Assembly (NCBI GenBank): GCA_046349255.1 | Contig: JAXMCR010000002.1 | Location: 1,178,001 to 1,242,000, forward strand | Reading direction: 5' to 3' | Length of the DNA stretch: 64,000 nucleotides | Source: DAIODI01 sp046349255 | Lineage (GTDB): Bacteria; Pseudomonadota; Alphaproteobacteria; Rhizobiales; Aestuariivirgaceae | In this document: piece after piece, positions 7,949 to 15,783 of the stretch | How the letters are laid out: every line of letters begins with the position of its first letter | Position numbering within the stretch: the stretch's first letter is position 1 | The notes under the pieces: model-generated | Databases searched by the model: none | What the model saw: the letters and a program-made list of their open reading frames with translations, nothing else | Told to the model about the DNA's origin: nothing | Position numbers and translations under genes: made by a program

Positions 7949-8779
7949 ATGCAAAGGCTGGATGCACAGTTCTCGGCGCTTGCCGACCCCGTGCGGCGCG
8001 CGATCCTCGCCCGCCTTGCCCGCGGGGAGGCGACCGTTTCCGAGCTGCAGCGCCCGCTGGGCATCAGCCAGCCGGCGGTCTCCCGCCACCTGAAGCTGCT
8101 CGAGGAAGCGGGGCTGATCGAGCAGTCGCGCGCCGCCCAGTCGCGGCCGCGGCGGCTGAAACCGGAGGGCCTCGATGCGGCGCGCCGCTGGATCAACGAA
8201 CTGCGCGACCTCTGGAGCGACAGCTTCGACCGCCTCGAAACGTTTCTTGCCGACCCTGCCCACGGAGACAGCATGCGCGACACACCTCGTTTCACGATCA
8301 CCCGCACCTTCAACGCCCCGCGCGCAAGGGTCTGGGCCGCCTGGACGAAACCCGAGGCGCTTGCGCAGTGGTTCGGGCCGAAGGGCTCGTCGGGAACGAT
8401 CCTCGCGTTCGACCTGCGCCCCGGCGGCGCGTGGCGAGGCCGGATGGAAACGCCGGATGGCGGCGCGATGTACAGCAAGTTCGTCTTCCGCGAGATCGAA
8501 CCGATGTCGCGCCTCGTCTGGGTGCACGGCTTTGCGGACGCCGACGGAAACCGCATCCGCGCGCCGTTCGCCGCGCAGTTTCCCCTCGAGATGTTGACGA
8601 CGGTCCTGTTCTCCGACGACGGCGCAGGAACGAAGGTGACCCTCACCTGGACGCCGCTCGACGCGACGCCCGAGGAGGAAGCGTTCTTCGCCAGCATGAT
8701 GGCGTCGATGAACGGCGGCTGGTCGGGAAGCTTCGATCAACTCGACGTTTTCCTCGCCGAAAGGGGCAGGACCGTCTGA
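7949..8779 (+). CDS. ArsR-family regulator fused to an SRPBCC (AHSA1-type) domain
   Basis: A 276-residue fusion. Residues 1-100 are a winged-helix ArsR domain (ALADPVRRAILARLARGEA, then SQPAVSRHLKLLEEAGLIEQS as recognition helix and wing). Residues 109-276 are a START-like SRPBCC/AHSA1 domain (ITRTFNAPRARVWAAWTKPE, WFGPKG, GGAWRGRM). No metal-binding Cys pair is visible, so sensing is probably by ligand in the SRPBCC pocket or indirect. The start is fixed by the operator 8 bp upstream; there is no Shine-Dalgarno, suggesting a leaderless mRNA. Met109 (8273) is preceded by GGAG at good spacing, so a free SRPBCC protein could also be made. In many genomes the two domains are separate neighbouring genes. 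Confidence 0.85.
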   Translation: MQRLDAQFSALADPVRRAILARLARGEATVSELQRPLGISQPAVSRHLKLLEEAGLIEQSRAAQSRPRRLKPEGLDAARRWINELRDLWSDSFDRLETFLADPAHGDSMRDTPRFTITRTFNAPRARVWAAWTKPEALAQWFGPKGSSGTILAFDLRPGGAWRGRMETPDGGAMYSKFVFREIEPMSRLVWVHGFADADGNRIRAPFAAQFPLEMLTTVLFSDDGAGTKVTLTWTPLDATPEEEAFFASMMASMNGGWSGSFDQLDVFLAERGRTV

Positions 8780-8811
8780 GCCGCGCGACATTCCTTTGCG
8801 CTGCTCAAAGA

Positions 8812-9735
8812 GGATCACCGGCTCGAGGCCGGTGATGACGGTGTGGGCCGGTGATGACGGTGTGGGCTTGTACGGCCGATGCGGTGGAGCACGGCCGCGG
8901 TAGGCACGCCTTCCGCTCGTTCCCTTTGTCATCCTCGGGCTTGACCCGAGGATCCAATGCGACACTCGCCGAAGAGTGGATGGTCGGGTCAAGCCCGACC
9001 ATGACAAAGGGGGGCAGTGCGTCGAGTGTGGAGGGCTCATTGTCCCGGCCTGCGCTCCCCACAGCCCTCCGTCATGGCCGGGCCTGACCCGGCCATCCTT
9101 TCGCGAAACGGGAAAAAGGATCACCGGCTCAAGGCCGGTGATGACGATAAGGGGGTGATGCCGATGCGGGCTGGTACGGCCGATGCGGTGGAGCACGGCC
9201 TCGGTCGGCACGCCATCCGCTCGTTCCCTTTGTCATCCTCGGGCTTGACCCGAGGGTCCATGCGACGCTCGACAAAGAGTGGATGGTCGGGTCAAGCCCG
9301 ACCATGACAAAGGGGGCAGTGCGTCCCATTTGGAGGGCGGCCGCTCATCCCGTCCTGCACTTCCCACAGCCCTCCGTCATGGCCGGGCCTGACCCGGCCA
9401 TCCTTTCGCGGCGCTTGGAAAGAGGATCACCGGCTCAAGGCCGGTGATGACGAAAGGGGCAAGTACAGGCCGGTGATGTCGATGCGGGGAGAACGGCGCT
9501 GACGCGAAGGCACGCCATCCGCCCTCCCTTTGTCATCCTCGGGCTTGACCCGAGGATCCACGCGACACTCGCCGAAGAGTGGATGGTCGGGTCAAGCCCG
9601 ACCATGACAAAGGCAACTGCGGGCGTTTGTCCCCGTGCTGCGCGCCTCAGACCCCTCAGTCATGGCCGGGCTTGACCCGGCCATCCTTTCGCGGCGCGTG
9701 GAAAGAGGGTCACCGGCTCAAGGCCGGTGATGACG
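8812..9735. repeat. Threefold array of four 28-bp palindromes (A-B-C-D)x3-A
   Basis: This stretch holds no gene. Four 28-bp palindrome types recur in fixed order. A (core CACCGGCTCAAGGCCGGTG) starts at 8812, 9118, 9424 and 9708. B (core CCTCGGGCTTGACCCGAGG) starts at 8928, 9232 and 9532. C (core TGGTCGGGTCAAGCCCGACCA) starts at 8978, 9281 and 9581. D (core GGCCGGGCCTGACCCGGCC) starts at 9071, 9376 and 9659. The period is about 300 bp. The B-to-C spacer is 21-22 bp and conserved. Units differ by scattered point changes, so duplication is not brand new. Open frames here encode only repeat-derived peptides. Palindromes of this type are widespread between genes in Hyphomicrobiales. Confidence 0.93.
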
Positions 9736-9811
9736 GAAGGGGCAGGCGATGGTGATGGCACGACAAGCGACCCGTTGTCCGGGCGGACCCGGACGCTGTA
9801 CCCTTCGTCGC

Positions 9812-10264
9812 ATGAAGAAGCGGCCGCCCGATCAGGATCCCTGGATGCCCGCGCCCGAGTACGGGCGTTCGTTGAAGACCGGCATCGGCATCAACCTGCT
9901 CGTCACCAGCGTCGCCAACGCGACGCGATTTGCGCGCGAGGTGCTCGGCGCGACCGTAACGTATGCGGACGAAGATTTCGGCGTGCTGCGCGCTCCCGGT
10001 GCGGAGTGGATGGTGCACGCCGACCACACCTACAACGACAATCCCGTCGGCGGCCTCGTCAAGGATGTCACCGGGCGCGGCGCGGGCGTCGAGCTCAGGC
10101 TCTACGGTTGCGACCCCGACGCCGCCGAGGCGCGGGCGCGCGCGGCGGGCTACACGGTGCTCGCCGGATCGATCGACAAGCCGCATGGGTTGCGCGAGGC
10201 GATCATCCTCGACGATGACGGCTATTGCTGGATTCCGGGCGTGGCGCTCGCCCGTAAGGCGTGA
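9812..10264 (+). CDS. VOC-family (glyoxalase/bleomycin-resistance fold) protein
   Basis: A 150-residue protein with the beta-alpha-beta-beta-beta layout of vicinal-oxygen-chelate proteins: INLLVTSVANATRFAREVLGA at about residues 28-48, then VTYADEDFGVLRAPGAEWMVHADHTY, and a second half ending EAIILDDDGYCWIPGVA. His and Glu residues suitable for a metal site are present but the substrate is unknown. The ATG at 9812 is chosen because upstream GTG codons fall in the tail of the repeat array; no clear Shine-Dalgarno is visible. It is isolated between the repeat array and the phosphatase-like gene. Confidence 0.72.
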   Translation: MKKRPPDQDPWMPAPEYGRSLKTGIGINLLVTSVANATRFAREVLGATVTYADEDFGVLRAPGAEWMVHADHTYNDNPVGGLVKDVTGRGAGVELRLYGCDPDAAEARARAAGYTVLAGSIDKPHGLREAIILDDDGYCWIPGVALARKA

Positions 10265-10367
10265 GCGCAGCGCAGCATTCCCGTTGCCCCCAAAGCGCCA
10301 ACCTTCTGTCATCCGACCGAGTCATTGGACGACTACACGTTCGCCTTCCCCAACGGAGGCCAGACCG

Positions 10368-10799
10368 ATGTCGACCAGCAACGTCCTGTTCGTCTGTCAC
10401 GACAACGCCGTCGCGAGCATCCTCGCGGAGGCCTATATCGCCCGGGCCGGGCGCGGCCTGTGGCGCGCGTTTTCAGCAGGGCTCGAGCCTGCGCGCGAGT
10501 TCAATCCGCATGTCGTCGACCTGTTGCGCGCCCGCGGCCTGCGCACGCAGCGATTCGCGCCGCGCTCGCTGGCCAGCTTCACGGTGTCGGGCGCGCCGCG
10601 CATCGATCTCGTCGTGCGAATCGATCCGCGCGAGGAAGGCTTCGAACAGCTCCCGGGTCTCCCGCCGAGCGATGCCTGGTTCGGCGCGCCGGCGGTCGCC
10701 TCGGCGTGCGACGTGAAGGGCTGTTTCGACTGGATCCGGCGGAAGGCCGACCGGCTACTTCTCGGCGGCTTCGCCGTCCCGGTGCGCCGGTTCGCGTGA
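10368..10799 (+). CDS. Low-molecular-weight phosphatase/ArsC-like protein lacking the P-loop Arg
   Basis: A 143-residue protein of the LMW-PTP / thioredoxin-coupled arsenate reductase fold. GGAGG lies 9 bp before the ATG. The P-loop reads VCHDNAVAS (residues 9-17): nucleophile Cys10, Asn13 and Ser17 are kept, but the Cys+6 Arg that binds phosphate or arsenate is Ala16. The downstream SAGLEPAREFNPHVVDLLRARGL segment is typical of ArsC/LMW-PTP. Loss of this Arg should abolish normal phosphatase chemistry, so it may be a pseudoenzyme or a redox/binding protein. Its last 45 bp overlap the convergent GNAT gene. Confidence 0.75.
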   Translation: MSTSNVLFVCHDNAVASILAEAYIARAGRGLWRAFSAGLEPAREFNPHVVDLLRARGLRTQRFAPRSLASFTVSGAPRIDLVVRIDPREEGFEQLPGLPPSDAWFGAPAVASACDVKGCFDWIRRKADRLLLGGFAVPVRRFA

Positions 10800-11372
10800 G
10801 GGCCAGGACAGCACGGCGGTGACGAAGCCGTTCGCCTGATCGAAGAACTCTTCCATGAGCGAGGACGGCGTCGGCCAGGCCGGCGCGAGCTGACCGGCGA
10901 CGTCGCCCTCCTCGACCTTGAGACGCGCCTTGTGCTTGCCGGCGAGGTGCTGCATCCGCGCGTTCTCGCGCATGCAGATCATGTAGACCGTGGCGATGCC
11001 GCGGTTCTGAGCCACCGTGATGATGCGCCCCATCAGCGTGTCGCCGAGGCCATGGTCCTGCCACGCCTTCTCGACGGAGAACGCGGCTTCCGCCGCCAGC
11101 GGCCACGCGTCGAAGATCGCGCGCAGTTCGCCTGCCGCAACGAGGTCGTCACCGTGAAATGCTCCGTAGACGACCGTTCCCAGCCGATGGGCGGAATCGA
11201 CGTATTCGTCGATGAACCGGTCGGACACGGCGCCGCCGAACCGCATCTGGCGCGATTCGGGATCGAGCCGCTTCAGATGCGCGCGCAAGGCCGCGAACTC
11301 CGCGGGCCAGACCCGCCGGATCACGATGTCGTCGAGAAGCGTGTCGTTCGTTGCGCTGATCACGCGAATCAC
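10755..11372 (-). CDS. GNAT-family N-acetyltransferase
   Basis: About 205 residues with a GNAT core: IVIRRVWPAEFAALRAHLKRL (beta1-alpha1), VVYGAFHGDDLVAAGELR (beta strands), AAFSVEKAWQDHGLGDTLMGRII (acetyl-CoA loop, with QDHGLGD in place of Q/RxxGxG/A) and a helix-rich end. There is no ATG near the N-terminus. GTG codons at 11372 and 11363 are the likeliest starts, while an in-frame TTG at 11444 would add 24 residues. Substrate unknown; this shape occurs in Lys acetyltransferases and small-molecule acetylators alike. Convergent overlap of 45 bp with the phosphatase-like gene. Confidence 0.72.
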   Translation of the reverse strand: MIRVISATNDTLLDDIVIRRVWPAEFAALRAHLKRLDPESRQMRFGGAVSDRFIDEYVDSAHRLGTVVYGAFHGDDLVAAGELRAIFDAWPLAAEAAFSVEKAWQDHGLGDTLMGRIITVAQNRGIATVYMICMRENARMQHLAGKHKARLKVEEGDVAGQLAPAWPTPSSLMEEFFDQANGFVTAVLSWPSREPAHRDGEAAEK

Positions 11373-11588
11373 CGGGTTTGCGGTGGACGAAAGGGTACAC
11401 CGCGATTGTGAACATATGGTGCGCCGCACAAATTTTGAGAGCAAATCTGCTGCGCTGCACGCTCATGGCTACCAGGCCGTTCGGGCGGGCTACTGGACGG
11501 GCCCCTACGGAACGGCGTATCTCTCCGCCCACTTCAACAAGAAACGACAGGCGCCGGCGTTCCCGGGAGCCGGATTTCAGGAGTGCGC

Positions 11589-13088
11589 ATGACCACCGAA
11601 ATCGGACACTTCATCGGCGGCAAGCGGGTTGCCGGCAAGAGCGGCCGCTTCGCCGACGTCTTCAACCCCAACACCGGCGAGGTGCAGGCGAAGGTCGCGC
11701 TCGCCTCGAAGGCCGAGCTGCGCGCCGCCGTCGAGAACGCCGCGGCGGCACAGCCGGCATGGGCGGCGAAGAATCCGCAGGTGCGCGCCCGCGTGATGAT
11801 GAAGTTCGTCGACCTCCTGAACCGCGACAAGGAGAAGCTCGCCCACGCGCTCTCGATGGAGCACGGCAAGACGATCCCCGACTCGATCGGCGACGTGCAG
11901 CGCGGCCTCGAGGTGTGCGAGTTCGCGATCGGCATTCCGCACCTCATGAAGGGCGAATACACCGAAGGCGCCGGCCCCGGCATCGACATGTACTCGATGC
12001 GCCAGCCGCTGGGCGTCGTCGCCGGCATCACGCCGTTCAACTTCCCGGCGATGATCCCGATGTGGAAGTTCGCCCCCGCCATCGCGTGCGGCAACGCGTT
12101 CATCCTGAAGCCCTCGGAGCGCGACCCGTCCGTGCCGATCATGCTCGGCGAGCTGATGATCGAGGCGGGCCTGCCGCCGGGCATCCTCAACGTCGTCAAC
12201 GGCGACAAGGAATCGGTCGACGCGATCCTCGACGACGACATCATCCAGGCCGTCGGCTTCGTCGGCTCGACCGCGATCGCCGAGTACGTCTATGCCCGCG
12301 GCTGCGCCACCGGCAAGCGCGTGCAGTGCTTCGGCGGCGCGAAGAACCACATGATCGTGATGCCCGACGCCGACCTCGACCAGGCGGTCGACGCGCTGAT
12401 CGGCGCGGGCTACGGCTCGGCGGGCGAACGCTGCATGGCGATCTCGGTCGCGGTCCCGGTGGGCGAGAAGACGGCGGATGCGCTGATCGCCAAGCTCGCC
12501 CCGCGCGTCGAGAAGCTGCGCGTCGGCCTGTCGACGGACCGCGAGGCGGACTTCGGCCCGCTGGTGACGAAGCAGGCGGTCGACCGCGTGAAGGGCTACG
12601 TCGACGAGGGCGTGCGCGAGGGCGCGAAGCTCGTCGTCGACGGCCGCGGCTTCAAGATGCAGGGCTACGAGAACGGCTACTTCATGGGCGGGTGCCTGTT
12701 CGACAACGTGACCCGCGACATGAAGATCTACAAGGAAGAGATCTTCGGCCCCGTGCTGTCGGTCGTCCGCGCGAAGGACTACGCCGAGGCGATCGACCTG
12801 CCGATGAAGCATTCCTACGGCAACGGCGTCGCGATCTACACGCGCGACGGCGATGCGGCGCGCGACTTCGCGGCGAAGATCAACATCGGCATGGTGGGCA
12901 TCAACGTGCCGATCCCGGTGCCGCTCGCCTACTACACCTTCGGCGGCTGGAAGAAGTCGGCGTTCGGTGACCTGAACCAGCACGGGCCGGACTCGATCCG
13001 CTTCTACACGCACACCAAGACGGTGACGTCGCGCTGGCCGTCCGGTATCAAGGAAGGCGCGCAGTTCGTCATCCCGACGATGCGCTGA
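11589..13088 (+). CDS. mmsA: Methylmalonate-semialdehyde dehydrogenase (CoA-acylating)
   Basis: A 499-residue aldehyde dehydrogenase that converts methylmalonate or malonate semialdehyde to propionyl-CoA or acetyl-CoA, in valine, myo-inositol and beta-alanine breakdown. CAGGAG stands 5 bp before the ATG. Motifs: ITPFNFPAMIPMWKFAPAIACGN (NAD site), FVGSTAIAEYVY, catalytic Cys282 in GSAGERCMAIS, and the MmsA-type end GWKKSAFGDLNQHGPDSIRF. It heads a rightward run into a small ORF and zapE. The propionyl-CoA product links it functionally to the malyl/mesaconyl-CoA genes at 2.2-4.2 kb. Confidence 0.94.
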   Translation: MTTEIGHFIGGKRVAGKSGRFADVFNPNTGEVQAKVALASKAELRAAVENAAAAQPAWAAKNPQVRARVMMKFVDLLNRDKEKLAHALSMEHGKTIPDSIGDVQRGLEVCEFAIGIPHLMKGEYTEGAGPGIDMYSMRQPLGVVAGITPFNFPAMIPMWKFAPAIACGNAFILKPSERDPSVPIMLGELMIEAGLPPGILNVVNGDKESVDAILDDDIIQAVGFVGSTAIAEYVYARGCATGKRVQCFGGAKNHMIVMPDADLDQAVDALIGAGYGSAGERCMAISVAVPVGEKTADALIAKLAPRVEKLRVGLSTDREADFGPLVTKQAVDRVKGYVDEGVREGAKLVVDGRGFKMQGYENGYFMGGCLFDNVTRDMKIYKEEIFGPVLSVVRAKDYAEAIDLPMKHSYGNGVAIYTRDGDAARDFAAKINIGMVGINVPIPVPLAYYTFGGWKKSAFGDLNQHGPDSIRFYTHTKTVTSRWPSGIKEGAQFVIPTMR

Positions 13089-13114
13089 ACGACGAGAACG
13101 GATCGGCAAGGGCC

Positions 13115-13435
13115 TTGGCGCGCAGGAAGATACCGGTAAATCCGTTCGACGCGGCGACCGTCGTGGGCCTGAGGCTCGCCTCGCTCGGCATGCTGGCGGT
13201 CGAGCCGACGCCGGGGCGCATCGCCGAGGCGCAGCGCATGGTGCTCGAGAAGCCGGTGGCGGCGCTCGAGGGCATGGTCGCCGTCCAGCAGACGTTCCTG
13301 AAGATGATGTTCGCTCCCCCCTGGCTGTGGCCGACGCCGTCTGCCGCGGCGCACCAGCTGGCCCGGGCCGCGGCAACGCCGGCGGCGCGGCGGGTGCGGG
13401 CGAACGCAAAGCGATTGTCCTCGCGCAAGGGCTGA
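13115..13435 (+). CDS. Small uncharacterised basic protein
   Basis: A 106-residue frame that fills the gap between mmsA (26 bp before) and zapE (4 bp after), which is the main reason to believe it. The start would be TTG at 13115 with AAGGG too close for an ideal Shine-Dalgarno; later starts are possible. It has a helical middle (IAEAQRMVLEKPVAALEGMV, then QQTFLKMMFAPPW) and a strongly basic end (RRVRANAKRLSSRKG). The shape loosely recalls small phasin-like or polyester-granule helper proteins, but no family can be assigned. An antisense frame of similar length exists and is considered a shadow. Confidence 0.5.
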   Translation: MARRKIPVNPFDAATVVGLRLASLGMLAVEPTPGRIAEAQRMVLEKPVAALEGMVAVQQTFLKMMFAPPWLWPTPSAAAHQLARAAATPAARRVRANAKRLSSRKG

Positions 13436-13439
13436 CGCC

Positions 13440-14567
13440 ATGCCGCACGGCGTGATCGAGGCGCTCGACCAGGCGATCGCGTCGGGGCGCATCAAGGCCG
13501 ATGCGGCGCAGCGCCGCGTGGCGCTCGTTCTCGACCGGCTCGCCGGCGAGCTCGACGGCTACGCCCGCGCGGCCGGCGGCGGCGGTCTCCTCGGCTTCAT
13601 CCGCGGACGGGCGAAGAAGCAGGCGCCCGCCGGGCTCTATCTCCAGGGCGAAGTCGGGCGCGGCAAGACCATGCTGATGGACCTGTTCTTCCACGCCGTG
13701 CGCCTCGAGAAGAAGCGGCGGGTCCACTTCCACGCCTTCATGCAGGAGACGCACGCGCGCGTGCACCGGCTGCGGCAGGGCACGGTGGGCGATCCGGTGA
13801 AGCCGGCGGCCGCCGAGATCGCGGCAGAGGCGACGCTGCTCTGCTTCGACGAGTTCCAGGTCAACGACATCGCCGACGCGATGATCCTCGGGCGCCTGTT
13901 CGAGGCGCTGTTCGAGGAGGGCGTGGTCATCGTCGCGACCTCGAACGTGCTGCCGCGGGACCTCTACCGTCACGGCCTCAACCGCAACGCCTTCGTGCCG
14001 TTCATCCGCCTGATCGAGCAGCGGCTGGTCGTCGAGGAGCTGAAGGGCGCAATCGACTACCGGCTCGACCGGATCGCCGGCGAGCGCGTGTACTTCTCCC
14101 CGCTCGGGCCTGAAGCCGACAAGGCCGTGCAGTCGCTCTGGCAGCGCCTGACGGACACGGAGCGGGGCGAGCCGCTGACGCTCGTCGTCAAGGGCCGCAA
14201 CCTCGTCATTCCGCAAGCGGCGAAGCAGACGGCGCGGTTTTCGTTCGACGCGCTGTGCGGCCAGCCGCTCGGACCGCCGGACTACCTCGCGATCGCCGCC
14301 GTGTTCGACACGGTGGTGCTCGAGCGCATCCCGGAACTCGGCGCCGACCAGCGCAACGAGGCGCGCCGGTTCATCACCTTCATCGACACGCTCTATGACC
14401 GTCAGATCCGGCTGATCGCCTCGGCGGCAACATCGCCCGAGGGGATCTACCGGGAAGGCTCCGGCACCTTCGAGTTCGCCCGCACCGTGTCGCGGCTCCA
14501 GGAGATGATGTCGGCCGGCTACTGGACCGCTGGCCCGGACCGCGCCCGCGCCGCAATCTTGACGTGA
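13440..14567 (+). CDS. zapE: Cell division protein ZapE / AFG1-like ATPase
   Basis: A 375-residue P-loop ATPase of the AFG1 family, which in bacteria contacts the Z-ring under stress or low oxygen and in mitochondria acts on respiratory-chain proteins. Walker A GEVGRGKT is at residues 70-77, Walker B LLCFDEFQVND near 133-143, sensor-like IVATSNVLPRDLY near 165-175, and the family C-terminus FITFIDTLYDRQIRLIASA. Location just upstream of mdh-sucCDAB is the usual alphaproteobacterial arrangement. Confidence 0.93.
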   Translation: MPHGVIEALDQAIASGRIKADAAQRRVALVLDRLAGELDGYARAAGGGGLLGFIRGRAKKQAPAGLYLQGEVGRGKTMLMDLFFHAVRLEKKRRVHFHAFMQETHARVHRLRQGTVGDPVKPAAAEIAAEATLLCFDEFQVNDIADAMILGRLFEALFEEGVVIVATSNVLPRDLYRHGLNRNAFVPFIRLIEQRLVVEELKGAIDYRLDRIAGERVYFSPLGPEADKAVQSLWQRLTDTERGEPLTLVVKGRNLVIPQAAKQTARFSFDALCGQPLGPPDYLAIAAVFDTVVLERIPELGADQRNEARRFITFIDTLYDRQIRLIASAATSPEGIYREGSGTFEFARTVSRLQEMMSAGYWTAGPDRARAAILT

Positions 14568-14606
14568 ACGTCAACACCCTCGCCCAATGGACGAGATGCA
14601 GCCGTC

Positions 14607-14635
14607 TTGCGGGGTTCACGCAACGGGTCTACTAG
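14607..14635 (+). promoter_or_regulatory. Candidate mdh promoter carrying TTGCG-N7-CGCAA
   Basis: TTGCGG (14607-14612), 17-bp spacer and TACTAG (14630-14635) could be a sigma-70 promoter about 65 nt before mdh. An inverted repeat TTGCG (14607-14611)-N7-CGCAA (14619-14623) overlaps the -35 side. Hexamer matches are modest. Confidence 0.35.
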
Positions 14636-14705
14636 AAGCGTCCATATTGCAGTGCGAAACGCCCTGTTTCGCGGCCCGGACAAGAACATCACGGAGGACG
14701 ACCGC

Positions 14706-15668
14706 ATGGCTCGCAACAAGATTGCCTTGGTGGGCGGCGGGATGATCGGGGGCACGCTCGCGCACCTGTCGGCGCTGAAGGAGCTGGGCGACATCATCAT
14801 CTTCGACATCGTCGAGGGCCTGCCGCAGGGCAAGGCGCTGGACATCGCGCAATCCGGTCCCGTCGAGGGCTTCGACGCAAGGCTCCAGGGCGTCAACCAG
14901 TACGAGGGGATCGCCGGGGCGAACGTGGTGATCGTCACCGCCGGCGTGCCGCGCAAGCCCGGCATGAGCCGCGACGACCTCCTCGAGATCAACCTCAAGG
15001 TGATGAGCCAGGTCGGCGCGGGCATCAGGAAGTACGCCCCCGACGCGTTCGTCATCTGCATCACCAACCCGCTCGACGTGATGGTGTGGGCGCTCCAGAA
15101 GTACTCGGGGCTGCCCGCCAACAAGGTGGTCGGCATGGCCGGCGTGCTCGACTCGGCCCGCTTCCGCCACTTCCTCGCCGACGAGTTCAACGTCTCGGTC
15201 GAGGACGTGACGGCGTTCGTGCTCGGCGGCCACGGCGACACGATGGTGCCGCTCGTGCGCTACTCGACGGTTGCCGGCATCCCGGTGCCGGACCTCGTCG
15301 CGATGAACTGGACGACGCAGAAGCGCGTCGACGAGATCGTGAAGCGCACCCGCGACGGCGGCGCCGAGATCGTCGGCCTGCTCAAGACCGGCTCCGCCTA
15401 CTACGCGCCGGCGACCTCGGCGATCGCGATGGCCGAGAGCTACCTCAAGGACAAGAAGCGCGTGCTGCCCTGCGCGGCGCACCTCACCGGCCAGTACGGC
15501 ATCCACGACCTCTACGTCGGCGTGCCGGTGGTGATCGGCGCGAACGGCGTCGAGAAGATCGTCGAGATCAAGCTCGACGCGGCCGAGCGGGAGCAGTTCC
15601 GCAGTTCCGTGAAGTCGGTCGAAGGGCTGATGGACGCGGCCAAGAAGATCGCCCCGGACCTCGCGTAA
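14706..15668 (+). CDS. mdh: Malate dehydrogenase
   Basis: NAD-dependent oxidation of malate to oxaloacetate in the TCA cycle. The 320-residue length and LDH-like sequence place it in the type-3 MDH group of alphaproteobacteria. Nucleotide motif GGGMIGG is at residues 10-16, substrate Arg residues lie in VPRKPGMSRDDLL, and the catalytic-His loop GGHGDTMVPL is near 174-183. GGAGGA precedes the ATG by 7 bp. The 137-bp gap from zapE holds a candidate promoter, so mdh probably heads its own transcription unit into sucCD. Confidence 0.96.
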   Translation: MARNKIALVGGGMIGGTLAHLSALKELGDIIIFDIVEGLPQGKALDIAQSGPVEGFDARLQGVNQYEGIAGANVVIVTAGVPRKPGMSRDDLLEINLKVMSQVGAGIRKYAPDAFVICITNPLDVMVWALQKYSGLPANKVVGMAGVLDSARFRHFLADEFNVSVEDVTAFVLGGHGDTMVPLVRYSTVAGIPVPDLVAMNWTTQKRVDEIVKRTRDGGAEIVGLLKTGSAYYAPATSAIAMAESYLKDKKRVLPCAAHLTGQYGIHDLYVGVPVVIGANGVEKIVEIKLDAAEREQFRSSVKSVEGLMDAAKKIAPDLA

Positions 15669-15705
15669 GGGTGACCCATCCGGCCCACGGTCCATGCTTG
15701 GTATC

Positions 15706-15715
15706 TGGTATACCA
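15706..15715. promoter_or_regulatory. Candidate operator TGGTATACCA upstream of sucC
   Basis: A perfect 10-bp palindrome sits 69 bp before the sucC start in the mdh-sucC gap. TGGTATACCA-type cores are typical GntR-family (FadR subgroup) binding sites. No regulator gene is adjacent, so the assignment is tentative. Confidence 0.35.
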
Positions 15716-15783
15716 CCACTGGTTCGACCGGTCCCTCCCGTGGTAAGGACGTGCTGCCCGGTTGAACATCAGGGAGGAAACGC

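Noticed and set aside
8805..9329. Small ORFs in the repeat array, in both strands
   Set aside because: Their peptides (FVMVGLDPTIHS, GSSPRMTK, ITGLEPVIL types) are translations of the palindromes and recur in each repeat unit; no ribosome sites or independent family.
8812..9735. CRISPR array
   Set aside because: The period is about 300 bp, four different palindromes alternate, the intervening sequences are themselves repeated, and no cas genes are near.
10755..10799. Convergent overlap of phosphatase-like and GNAT genes as a frameshift
   Set aside because: Both C-termini read sensibly to their stops, and short tail-to-tail overlaps are ordinary in compact genomes.
13069..13428. 119-codon leftward ORF between mmsA and zapE
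   Set aside because: Opposite to the direction of the operon and less plausible than the rightward frame that fits the gap.
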